Below, in pieces: positions 8,031 to 14,444 of a stretch of DNA of 19,114 bases. The notes below the pieces were generated by a model, which saw only the letters and a program-made list of their open reading frames with translations, was not told where the DNA came from and made no database searches. The number at the start of each line of letters is the position of its first letter. Position 1 is the stretch's first letter. Both the position numbers and the translations under genes were made by a program. The stretch spans positions 1 to 19,114 of the forward strand of contig CAZNVM010000377.1 of assembly GCA_964576215.1 (NCBI GenBank), read 5' to 3'. The DNA comes from JAVBSX01 sp964576215 (GTDB lineage Bacteria > Planctomycetota > Planctomycetia > Pirellulales > Thermoguttaceae).

Positions 8031-8067
8031 GCCAAAGAGTTACAACGACTCATTGGCTTCTTTTTTT
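8031..8067 (+). terminator. Rho-independent terminator after tRNA-Val
   Basis: The stem GCCAAAGAGT (8031-8040) pairs with ACTCATTGGC (8048-8057) with one mismatch around loop TACAACG. A T-rich tract (TTCTTTTTTT, 8058-8067) follows directly. Position and form fit termination of the tRNA, and possibly asd-tRNA, transcript. Confidence 0.75.
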
Positions 8068-8078
8068 CACCTTGTGAA

Positions 8079-8112
8079 GGGGAGTTTTGTGGTAAATACC
8101 ACAAAACCCCCC
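8079..8112. repeat. Strong palindrome with perfect 11-bp core
   Basis: GTTTTGTGGTA (8084-8094) pairs perfectly with TACCACAAAAC (8097-8107) across AA. Beyond a single A/C mismatch, GGGG (8079-8082) pairs with CCCC (8109-8112). CTTGTG (8071-8076) and CACAAG further out could extend the fold. No T-tract follows immediately. It could be a dispersed palindrome, a cruciform, or a recombination or operator site in the scarred region beside the tRNA. Confidence 0.5.
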
Positions 8113-8137
8113 GTTTCTTCCCACAAGAGGCTTTGAC

Positions 8138-8287
8138 ATGGCGAAAAATGCACGATCTTCTGAGTGGCCTTTGCCACCTTCCAAGGGTCAATTTTCTCTC
8201 CCAAACTCTTTCGGAAAATCCCCATTTGTTACTCCCTTACTGATATTTCGTCATGGCGAGATTTCTGACAAATGTGAGTTTATTTGA
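8138..8287 (+). CDS. Possible 49-residue small protein, unrecognised
   Basis: This open frame begins MAKNARSSEWPLPPSKGQ. It is preceded by AAGAGG at 8125-8130, seven bases before the ATG, a good ribosome site in a region where most genes have none. The product is rich in Ser, Pro and Phe, with no motif, membrane segment or family I recognise. It lies in the gene-poor stretch after tRNA-Val, so it may be the 5' remnant of a truncated gene or chance. Confidence is low. Confidence 0.2.
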   Translation: MAKNARSSEWPLPPSKGQFSLPNSFGKSPFVTPLLIFRHGEISDKCEFI

Positions 8288-8354
8288 AACTGGGCTGGCT
8301 TTGTAGTATCACTACCGATCCTATTCCATTTCCTAACTCTAAAGAGGTTCAAAC

Positions 8355-8417
8355 ATGGCCAGACCAAAAGACCCATTCGATCCGAACCTGTTCAATCAGA
8401 AATACCATGAGAAGTAA
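8355..8417 (+). CDS. Possible 20-residue micro-ORF with strong ribosome binding site
   Basis: AAAGAGG at 8341-8347 precedes the ATG by seven bases. The short frame encodes MARPKDPFDPNLFNQKY followed by three more residues, then TAA. The peptide is charged and hydrophilic. It could be a genuine micro-peptide, a leader, or the preserved start of a gene cut off by a rearrangement. I do not recognise it. Confidence 0.25.
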   Translation: MARPKDPFDPNLFNQKYHEK

Positions 8418-8430
8418 CCAGGGCGATATT

Positions 8431-8460
8431 TTGACACCATAACATTAAATCGCATTGAAT
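8431..8460 (+). promoter_or_regulatory. Candidate sigma70-type promoter
   Basis: A perfect -35 hexamer TTGACA at 8431-8436 is followed, after an 18-base spacer, by TTGAAT at 8455-8460, a 4/6 match to TATAAT. The -10 box overlaps the phased TCGCA repeats, which would suit operator control. No coding gene follows, so a transcript would be the structured RNA candidate just downstream. Confidence 0.3.
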
Positions 8461-8474
8461 CGCAAATCATCGCA
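8450..8474. repeat. Three TCGCA repeats phased at exactly 10 bp
   Basis: TCGCA begins at 8450, 8460 and 8470, one DNA helical turn apart, within A/T-rich linkers. Such phasing places sites on one face of the helix, as in iterons, operators or integrase arm sites. What binds here is unknown. Confidence 0.5.
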
Positions 8475-8594
8475 AGTGCTTACAATAAATAGAGTTATTC
8501 CCTTATCTCTTCAGAAATAAGGGAATAAGGGCGCGAGTGTTGGTGGTCGGCCTCTGCTACTAAGGGCGCAGAATGACCACCGGAGAGTCCTCTC
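8467..8594 (+). ncRNA. Candidate structured RNA, unrecognised
   Basis: Three stems lie in a row with no coding frame. A perfect 12-bp hairpin is TTATTCCCTTAT (8495-8506) with ATAAGGGAATAA (8517-8528). A two-tier stem is GGTGGTC (8542-8548) with GACCACC (8575-8581), enclosing TCTGC (8553-8557) with GCAGA (8568-8572). A short hairpin GAGA/TCTC follows at 8583-8594. A candidate promoter lies upstream. It matches no RNA family I know, and the strand is assigned only from the promoter. Recombination-site structure is an alternative. Confidence 0.25.
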
Positions 8595-8650
8595 GAAAAT
8601 TCCACTGAATAGTTACAAATAAGGTTTCCTTGCCAATAAGCAACCTTTGT

Positions 8651-8764
8651 TTAACGATCCCGGACATTACCTAAAATCACGGCTACACCCATCTTATCTT
8701 TCCGAATCAAGTATTTTCCAGTATCAGAATCTTCATAAAGTGGGACTATACCATCAAGCCAAGG
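8651..8764 (-). pseudogene. Possible C-terminal gene fragment, unrecognised
   Basis: A 37-codon minus-strand frame ends ...GKMGVAVILGN-like: it runs GIVPLYEDSDTGKYL and then IRKDKMGVAVILGN before a TAA at 8653-8651. Its charged and hydrophobic pattern looks protein-like, yet it has no start codon and is closed upstream by a stop at 8767-8765. A weak hairpin (AAGGTT/AACCTT, 8621-8647) lies just after the stop. It could be the surviving end of a gene broken by rearrangement. No family is recognised and chance cannot be excluded. Confidence 0.25.
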
Positions 8765-8802
8765 TTATTGTAACGTTTATAAAGGTTATTTATTTACAGC
8801 TC

Positions 8803-8880
8803 TTAACGGCGTTTGGTGATGCTCCGTAAAATGGTTTTCTGGGATTCGGACAATTGCGGCGTAACGGACTTCCTTGCCAT
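8803..8880 (-). pseudogene. Truncated transposase start, IS630-like
   Basis: A 25-codon frame beginning MARKSVTPQLSESQKTIL and ending SITKRR is preceded by AAAGGAG six bases before the ATG. The pattern 'L-S-x-x-Q-x-x-x-L-x-x-...-R' resembles the N-terminal helix of IS630-family transposases as I remember them. It then stops at TAA, and no helix-turn-helix or DDE domain follows, so this would be a 5' remnant with its original ribosome site. The family call is tentative because so little is left. Confidence 0.4.
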
Positions 8881-8966
8881 TTTCGACTCCTTTCGTATAA
8901 TTGAAGCCAACAAAGAGGGGATCATACCTGTTTTTCAAAATTAAGGCAATACCAAACCAAATCTAC

Positions 8967-8994
8967 CAGTAGCAATTTTGCAGTAGCAATTTTG
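8967..8994. repeat. 14-bp perfect tandem duplication
   Basis: CAGTAGCAATTTTG is repeated head to tail at 8967-8980 and 8981-8994, directly before the GGAGG ribosome site of the integrase fragment. It may be a small duplication in the promoter or leader of that gene. Confidence 0.7.
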
Positions 8995-9004
8995 GAGGTA
9001 AGAA

Positions 9005-9250
9005 ATGCCGAAAACTAACATTCCAAATTACCGTCTTCACAAGGCATCCGGGCAGGCTTTCGTCGAATTAGGAGGCCGCCGGTTTTATTTGGGTAAACAC
9101 GGATCGATGGCCAGCCGGGAAGAATATGAGCGAAAAATCGCGGAGTGTTTGGCCGGTGGTCGAAAATTGGCCCCGACAAGGAGTCGCGGTTTTCCTCTCG
9201 TACAAGCTGCAACGTCTCGTTCTGTACAAAAATATCTCATTTCTCATTGA
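9005..9250 (+). pseudogene. Truncated tyrosine recombinase (integrase) N-terminus
   Basis: The frame begins MPKTNIPNYRLHKASGQAF and continues ELGGRRFYLGKHGS...EEYERKIAE...GGRK. This matches the short N-terminal region of planctomycete phage-type integrases as I remember them (HKASGQA, xxYLGKxGS, ExxxR-IAE). A perfect GGAGG lies six bases before the ATG. Similarity seems to end near residue 53; the remaining residues look random, and a stop arrives at residue 82. The core-binding and catalytic domains (R-H-R-Y) are missing. The 3' part overlaps sequence leading into the BatA-like gene, so a deletion or recombination probably fused the two. It is likely non-functional. Confidence 0.6.
9235..9248. 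repeat. Tandem heptamer TCTCATT, two copies
   Basis: This is the same doublet as at 3963-3976. It lies at the junction between the integrase fragment and the start of the BatA-like gene, six bases before the proposed TTG start. Confidence 0.6.
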
Positions 9251-9254
9251 TCAA

Positions 9255-11423
9255 TTGGGTTTTTTAACGTTCTCTTTCCTCATCGGCGGCATGGCGGCGG
9301 CAGCCGTACCGATCCTTTTGCACTTGATCATGCGCGGGGTGCCCAAGCGGATTGAGTTTCCGCCGCTTCGCTTTCTACTCAAGAAGCAAAAAATTAATCA
9401 GCGGAAGTTTCGCTTGCGGCATTTGCTTTTGCTTGCCCTTCGAATCGGCGTTTTCGTTTTGATCGGGTTCGCTTTGGCCCGGCCAAGTCTGCGGCTGGAC
9501 GGTTCAGGAGGGGGCGGGTTTGCCGGGCATTTTGGTTCGCAACAAGCCCCGATTGCAGCGGCAATTGTGATCGATAACTCGCCCCGAATGGATTACCAAC
9601 ACGCCAATAAAACCCGCTTGGAACTCGCCAAAACGGAAGCCCGCTGGGTGCTTTCGCAATTGCCGGAGCAAAGTCAGGTCGCCGTGCTGAGCAATACGCG
9701 AATGAACGATATGTTCCAGGTCGATCTTTTCACCGCAAGAGAACGGATCGACCGTCTCTCAACAACACGGGTCGGACGAAGCGTCGGGGAATCAGTTGCT
9801 GCCGCAATTCGCCTGCTTCAAACAAGCGAACTGGAATCCCGGGAAATCTACGTTTTCACCGACTTAACCGAGGCTGGTTGGCCGCAAGAGGCGATCAACT
9901 CTGTTCGTTCGCAGCTCGGCGAAATCGGCGTCTACGTCGTCGATCTCGGTGTTGAATCGCCGAACAATTCCGGGATCGTCAAGCTCGATCTCTCCGCCGA
10001 AGTCCTTTCCGATCAGAGTTCGCTTCAGCTTGATTTGGAAATTGCCCATTTCGGCAAGGCGGATTCCCGAATCGTGGAACTGCTCACTTTTCACTCCGAC
10101 CGACAGGAGCAACGCCGCGCTTCGGAGGTCGTCGAGTTTCCCGGCACGTCCGCACCCAACGAAAAGATGGTGCAAAACCTTCGGTTCCATTTGCCGAATC
10201 TTTCGCCGGGCATTCATCAGGGAGCGGTCCGTTTTTCAACTTCCGACGGATTTGAAGCGGACGACATGCGGTTTTTCACGGTCGAAGTTCAGTCCGCCTG
10301 GAAAGTTTTGCTTGTTGCCCAGGAACCGGTCGAACGAAACGCCCTCTTTTTACGGGAAGCGATTGATCCGACCGTGTTTCGCAAACAAGGCGGCTCATCG
10401 TTTCAGACGGACGCGATCAATTTTGGCACTTTCCGAACGATGAAAGATTCGCAGTGGAACGACTATCGGGCTGTCTTCCTGTTGGATCCGCCGCCTTTGG
10501 ACGCTCCGCTTTGGAAACGCTTGACCGATTTTGCCGCAGCGGGACACGGTGTCGGCGTTTTTCTAGGACGGAAAGCGACGCCGATTGCTTCGTTTCAGAC
10601 CGCCGCCGCGATGGAACTGTTCGGCGCAAAACCGGTGCGGCAGGTTCCCCGGTCGGACGATCCGGTTTTTCTCAATCCCAACGATTTGAACAGCCCGATT
10701 TTGAAGGAATTTCGTCCGCTCGGCGACGTGAATCTGGTTCCTTGGTCACTTCGACCGGTCTTTCGGTACTGGGAAATGAGCGACCTTGCACAAGCAACAA
10801 ACGTGGAGGTTCGTTTTTCCGACGGTCGCCCGGCGATTCTCTCCAGGCCAATCGGTCAAGGGATTAGCGTGTTGGTTTCAACACCGGTTTCCGATTCCCC
10901 GAACGACGCCGACCCGTGGAATTTGTTGACGGTCATTGATGACACCAGTTGGGTTTTTGTTGCGTTGACCGAAGGGATCGGGCGGCTTTTGGTTGGAGCG
11001 GGAGACCGGACGTACAATCTTGTGCCCGGTCAAACGGCAACGCTCCATTTACCACAAAACGCTCCGGCCGGTTCGATCCTGATTCTTCCGGACGGAAGTG
11101 CGTCGAACGTTCCGACGGAAGCCGCTTTACGACAGGCGAGATTCGGCGCAACGGACCAGATCGGCAATTACCGTCTTCGCAACGACGCAAGCGGTTTTAG
11201 TGTCAACCTCAATCCGGGGCAACTTGACTTAACGCGGGCTTCGAGGGATATTCTCGACGAGTATTTCGGCGAAAAGAAGTACCGTATTGCGAAAGACCGG
11301 AACGAAATTGAAATCGTGGTCGCCAAAGGCCGCGTCGGACAGGACCTTTACCCGCTGATTCTTCTCGGTTTGTGCCTCCTTTTCGCGGGGGAATACGTGT
11401 TCTCCAACCGGTTTTATTCGTGA
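9255..11423 (+). CDS. BatA-like membrane protein with von Willebrand factor A domain
   Basis: A 722-residue membrane protein of the family annotated as aerotolerance regulator N-terminal domain. Two helices (about 3-25 and 54-76) flank the conserved basic loop (RGVPKRIEFPPLRFL). A VWA domain follows (about 98-260). Its metal site is partly lost: D107-N108-S109 keeps the DxS but not the second Ser. A middle section from about residue 340 resembles a class-I glutamine amidotransferase-like fold, and a C-terminal helix ends the protein. The function in planctomycetes is unknown; VWA proteins of this type often work with MoxR AAA ATPases, none of which is present here. I prefer the TTG at 9255, since upstream codons from 9126 are out-of-frame integrase remnant. 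ATG at 9291 is an alternative but would cut the first helix. Confidence 0.8.
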   Translation: MGFLTFSFLIGGMAAAAVPILLHLIMRGVPKRIEFPPLRFLLKKQKINQRKFRLRHLLLLALRIGVFVLIGFALARPSLRLDGSGGGGFAGHFGSQQAPIAAAIVIDNSPRMDYQHANKTRLELAKTEARWVLSQLPEQSQVAVLSNTRMNDMFQVDLFTARERIDRLSTTRVGRSVGESVAAAIRLLQTSELESREIYVFTDLTEAGWPQEAINSVRSQLGEIGVYVVDLGVESPNNSGIVKLDLSAEVLSDQSSLQLDLEIAHFGKADSRIVELLTFHSDRQEQRRASEVVEFPGTSAPNEKMVQNLRFHLPNLSPGIHQGAVRFSTSDGFEADDMRFFTVEVQSAWKVLLVAQEPVERNALFLREAIDPTVFRKQGGSSFQTDAINFGTFRTMKDSQWNDYRAVFLLDPPPLDAPLWKRLTDFAAAGHGVGVFLGRKATPIASFQTAAAMELFGAKPVRQVPRSDDPVFLNPNDLNSPILKEFRPLGDVNLVPWSLRPVFRYWEMSDLAQATNVEVRFSDGRPAILSRPIGQGISVLVSTPVSDSPNDADPWNLLTVIDDTSWVFVALTEGIGRLLVGAGDRTYNLVPGQTATLHLPQNAPAGSILILPDGSASNVPTEAALRQARFGATDQIGNYRLRNDASGFSVNLNPGQLDLTRASRDILDEYFGEKKYRIAKDRNEIEIVVAKGRVGQDLYPLILLGLCLLFAGEYVFSNRFYS

Positions 11424-11441
11424 GGAATGTTCCGTTATGCA

Positions 11442-11484
11442 CCTGTCGCAATGTCGCCGCGACAGGCTTGTTTCCCGAAACAAG
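11442..11484. terminator. Two back-to-back hairpins after the BatA-like gene
   Basis: CCTGTCGC (11442-11449) pairs with GCGACAGG (11459-11466), and CTTGTTTC (11467-11474) pairs with GAAACAAG (11477-11484). The first is a plausible terminator stem but lacks a clear T-tract. The second overlaps the -35 element of the following promoter, so it may be an operator instead. Confidence 0.4.
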
Positions 11485-11496
11485 ATGTCGTATAAT
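11468..11496 (+). promoter_or_regulatory. Sigma70-type promoter for the PQQ-propeller gene
   Basis: TTGTTT (11468-11473) is followed, after exactly 17 bases, by a perfect TATAAT (11491-11496), 60 bases before the PQQ-propeller start. Transcription would begin near 11503. Confidence 0.55.
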
Positions 11497-11497
11497 G

Positions 11498-11521
11498 GGG
11501 CTGGTACTTTTGTACCGGCCC
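11498..11521 (+). promoter_or_regulatory. 5' leader hairpin at the predicted transcript start
   Basis: GGGCTGGTAC (11498-11507) pairs with GTACCGGCCC (11512-11521) around TTTT, with one G-U pair. If transcription starts near 11503, most of the hairpin forms the extreme 5' end of the mRNA and may stabilise it. In DNA it could also be a binding site. Confidence 0.45.
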
Positions 11522-11556
11522 AATCATTGTGTACACCTCAACTCGATGAATAACGA

Positions 11557-12828
11557 ATGATGAGAATCTGTTTAACCGCGTTGTTTGCTTTTCTTGTTTC
11601 TTTCCTATCAGGCTTGGCGGCACAACCGTCCTGGCCGGTCTTTCATGGTCCGAAAGGGGACAACATTTCCACGGAAACCGGTCTTTTGACCTCGTGGCCG
11701 GAAGAAGGGCCAAAACTTCTGTGGAAAACCGACAGACTCGGTTCCGGACTCGCAGGATACGCCTCGGTTGTCGTCGCGGACGAAAAAGTTTACACCACCG
11801 GAAACGTGGAAGAAGACGGTAATACGTATTCCATCGTATTCTGTCTCGACGCGAAGGACGGAAGTATTCTGTGGACCTACAAAAACGGTCCCGCCTGGAC
11901 CGACGGTCGGATGCACCCTGGAACCCGGTCCACGCCGACCCTTGATGGGGATTACGTGTACGACGAATCGCCGCTGGGCCAGCTCGTTTGCCTCGACAAA
12001 AACACCGGCAAAATGGTCTGGACGAAAAATATTCTGGAGGATTTCGAAGCAAAAAATATCATCTGGGCCTTGGCCGAGTCGGTGATTATCGACGGCGACA
12101 ACCTGATTTGTTCACCGGGCGGCGAAAAAGCGAGCGTTGTCGCCTTGAATAAGAAAACCGGCGACGTCATTTGGATGACGCCGGGCACGGGCCAGCTGGC
12201 CGGTTATGCAACACCTTACGTGTTCGAGTTCGAAGGACGTCGCATCATTGCCGTGATGAACCAAAAAGGGGGCTTGGGTGTCGATGCGAAAACCGGAACG
12301 CTCCTTTTCCAATTCCCGCATGAAACGAAATACGACATCAACGCAACAATACCGCATTATTTTGACGGACACCTGTACATTACATCCGGGTACGGAACCG
12401 GTTCGGAATTGCTCAAACTGTCCAAAGACGGCGATGGTGTCAACGTCGAACAGGTTTGGGAAAACAGCTCGTTCGACAATCAGCACGGCGGCGTCGTTGT
12501 TATTGACGGACACGTTTACGGTACAACGATGGATTACAAGAGAGGGGTTTGGGGGTGTCAACGTCTGAGCGACGGCGAAATCGTCTGGGACGACCGCGGC
12601 GTCGGAAAGGGATCATGCACTTACGCCGAAGGATTGATCTACGGCATGAGTGAAAGAGACGGAATGGTCGCCATTTTCAAAGCGACGCCGGAAAAATACG
12701 AAGAAGTCGGTCGGTTTCAGCTTCCCGAAGAAGGGGAGGGAATGTACTGGGCACACCCGGTCGTCTGCGGAAAACGCCTCTACCTCCGACATGCCCAGTT
12801 CCTTTATTGTTACGATATAGCTCGATAA
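11557..12828 (+). CDS. Secreted PQQ-type beta-propeller repeat protein (BamB-like)
   Basis: A 423-residue protein with a signal peptide (MRICLTALFAFLVSFLSGLA) and the entry motif WPVFHGPKGDNIS, which I associate with planctomycete PQQ-propeller proteins. Repeats of the type 'CLDAKDGSILW', 'CLDKNTGKMVW' and 'ALNKKTGDVIW' give the blades of a WD/PQQ-like propeller. The role is structural or binding, outside the cytoplasm; no enzymatic residues or cofactor use can be claimed. ATG codons at 11557 and 11560 are both possible, neither with a Shine-Dalgarno site. It has its own promoter and is followed by a long inverted heptamer array, so it seems to be a separate unit from the esterase gene downstream. 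The family is confident, the function unknown. Confidence 0.85.
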   Translation: MMRICLTALFAFLVSFLSGLAAQPSWPVFHGPKGDNISTETGLLTSWPEEGPKLLWKTDRLGSGLAGYASVVVADEKVYTTGNVEEDGNTYSIVFCLDAKDGSILWTYKNGPAWTDGRMHPGTRSTPTLDGDYVYDESPLGQLVCLDKNTGKMVWTKNILEDFEAKNIIWALAESVIIDGDNLICSPGGEKASVVALNKKTGDVIWMTPGTGQLAGYATPYVFEFEGRRIIAVMNQKGGLGVDAKTGTLLFQFPHETKYDINATIPHYFDGHLYITSGYGTGSELLKLSKDGDGVNVEQVWENSSFDNQHGGVVVIDGHVYGTTMDYKRGVWGCQRLSDGEIVWDDRGVGKGSCTYAEGLIYGMSERDGMVAIFKATPEKYEEVGRFQLPEEGEGMYWAHPVVCGKRLYLRHAQFLYCYDIAR

Positions 12829-12829
12829 A

Positions 12830-12972
12830 GAGGATAGAGGATAGAGGATAGAGGATAGACTACTGCCTTGTAAACATTAAAAATTGACGTACCTTATTTG
12901 TTCCGTAGGAACTTGGAGCCGAGAACCCCAAAACGAAATTTTACATCGCTCTATCCTCTATCCTCTATCCTC
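12830..12972. repeat. Inverted arrays of GAGGATA/TATCCTC heptamers bracketing a 94-bp spacer
   Basis: Four perfect GAGGATA units (12830-12857) start two bases after the propeller stop codon. Three TATCCTC units (12952-12972) end five bases before the esterase ATG. The arms are reverse complements, so a transcript could form a perfect 23-bp stem (12951-12973 with the left array). The intervening bases include a small GTTCC/GGAAC palindrome at 12900-12912. The right arm takes the place where the esterase ribosome site would be. Confidence 0.8.
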
Positions 12973-12977
12973 TTACC

Positions 12978-14345
12978 ATGAAATTTTCCTATTTAACCCT
13001 ACTCGGAGTTTTACTTATGTGTATTTTGGATCCCAATGAAGAAACGTTTGTCTTTCCCGCCGAAGTTCCGCCCGTGATTCTTGAGGAATCAAAAGTTCCC
13101 GAGTACGTTCTGCCTGATCCGCTTTTCTCGTTGGACGGTGAGGAAATCACAACCGCCGAGCAGTGGGTCGAAAAGCGACGGCCCGAACTTTTGGAACTTT
13201 TCAAAAAACATATTTACGGACGTGTTCCCCTCGAACAGATGCGGCAATCGAACCTTGCGACAAAATCGGAGATCGCCGACAAGGACGAAAACGCACTCGG
13301 CGGCAAAGCGACGCGCCTCCAGATGGAAATCACGCTCACACGGGACGATCCGAACTGGCGTGCTACCAACAAGCGGGGACAGATGATCAACGTCCTGATC
13401 TACCTGCCGAACCGGGTCAACGGCGAAGTTCCGCAACCGGGAACGGTTCCTGCGTTTATCGGGTACAATTTTGTGGGCAACCACTCGATTGTCAACGATC
13501 CGGGAATCGACTTGCCGCTTATTTGGATAAAAAAAGAGAACGATTTTTTACGGGTTCAAGCGGAGGAATCCACACGCGGCGGACGGGCGGCCCGTTGGCC
13601 GGTTGAGAAGATCATTGACTCCGGTTTCGCTCTGATTACGGCCTATTACGGCGATGTCGTCCCCGACTTTCCCGGCGGTCGAAAAGAAGGAATTCAGGGG
13701 GTCTTTGACAAAGAGGAGAAGACCGAATCAACCGGCGACGAATGGGGCGCAATCGCGGCCTGGGCTTGGGGCTTGAGCATCATATCCTCGCTTGCCGCTT
13801 TGGAACAGGACGCCGAAGTGATCAACTGGGAAAAGATTGCCGTGGTCGGACATTCGCGGCTTGGCAAAACGGCACTCTGGGCCGGGGCGACCGACGAACG
13901 GTTCGCTTTGGTGATTTCCAACAATTCCGGTTGCGGTGGTGCCGCTCTTTCCCGACGGGAGTTCGGCGAAACGATTTGGCGTATGAACACGGTGTTCCCG
14001 CACTGGCTTAGCGGTAGTTGCAAGGAGTACAACGCACGAATCAACGATTGCCCGGTCGATCAGCATGAATTGATCGCTCTGATTGCTCCGCGACCGGTGT
14101 ACGTTGCCAGTGCCACCGAAGACTCATGGGCCGATCCCAAGGGGGAATTTCTTTCCTGCCTCTACGCCGACCCGGTTTACAAACTTCTCGGTACCGAGGG
14201 ACTCGGCGATGTTACGGAAATGCCCGATCCCGATACGCCGGTTGGAAAAACGATCCAGTATCATAACCGGACCGGCAAGCACAACATCACCGGATACGAC
14301 TGGGACCAATATATCCGGTTCGCAAAAGAGCATTTTGAGAAATGA
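12978..14345 (+). CDS. Glucuronoyl esterase, CE15 family
   Basis: A 455-residue alpha/beta hydrolase expected to cleave ester bonds between lignin alcohols and 4-O-methyl-glucuronic acid of xylan. The nucleophile elbow is GHSRLGKTALWAGATDERFA with S293. It is followed by the SNNSGCGGAAL stretch and later by DQHELIALIAPRPVYVASATEDSWADP. The catalytic histidine is probably H435 in GKHNITGYDW. The acid is likely E381 or D386 at the usual position, since the alternative site near 316 is Asn. A short hydrophobic N-terminus (about 5-17) suggests export. No Shine-Dalgarno site is visible because the TATCCTC array occupies it. No other xylan gene is adjacent. The family call is confident; activity was not tested. 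Confidence 0.85.
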   Translation: MKFSYLTLLGVLLMCILDPNEETFVFPAEVPPVILEESKVPEYVLPDPLFSLDGEEITTAEQWVEKRRPELLELFKKHIYGRVPLEQMRQSNLATKSEIADKDENALGGKATRLQMEITLTRDDPNWRATNKRGQMINVLIYLPNRVNGEVPQPGTVPAFIGYNFVGNHSIVNDPGIDLPLIWIKKENDFLRVQAEESTRGGRAARWPVEKIIDSGFALITAYYGDVVPDFPGGRKEGIQGVFDKEEKTESTGDEWGAIAAWAWGLSIISSLAALEQDAEVINWEKIAVVGHSRLGKTALWAGATDERFALVISNNSGCGGAALSRREFGETIWRMNTVFPHWLSGSCKEYNARINDCPVDQHELIALIAPRPVYVASATEDSWADPKGEFLSCLYADPVYKLLGTEGLGDVTEMPDPDTPVGKTIQYHNRTGKHNITGYDWDQYIRFAKEHFEK

Positions 14346-14444
14346 GCGAAGTTCACGCCGGGCGTATTACCACTACTTTCTGCATGAATTGCTATCAATT
14401 GGCCGTTACTGTGTAACCGCCGGAACGAATCACATTGTGGCCAG

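Noticed and set aside
8647..8829. Plus-strand 60-codon frame in the scarred region
   Set aside because: It begins with TTG, has no ribosome site, and its opposite strand reads more like protein.
9126..9254. N-terminal extension of the BatA-like protein
   Set aside because: These codons overlap the integrase remnant in another frame and precede the conserved first helix. They are not expected in this family.
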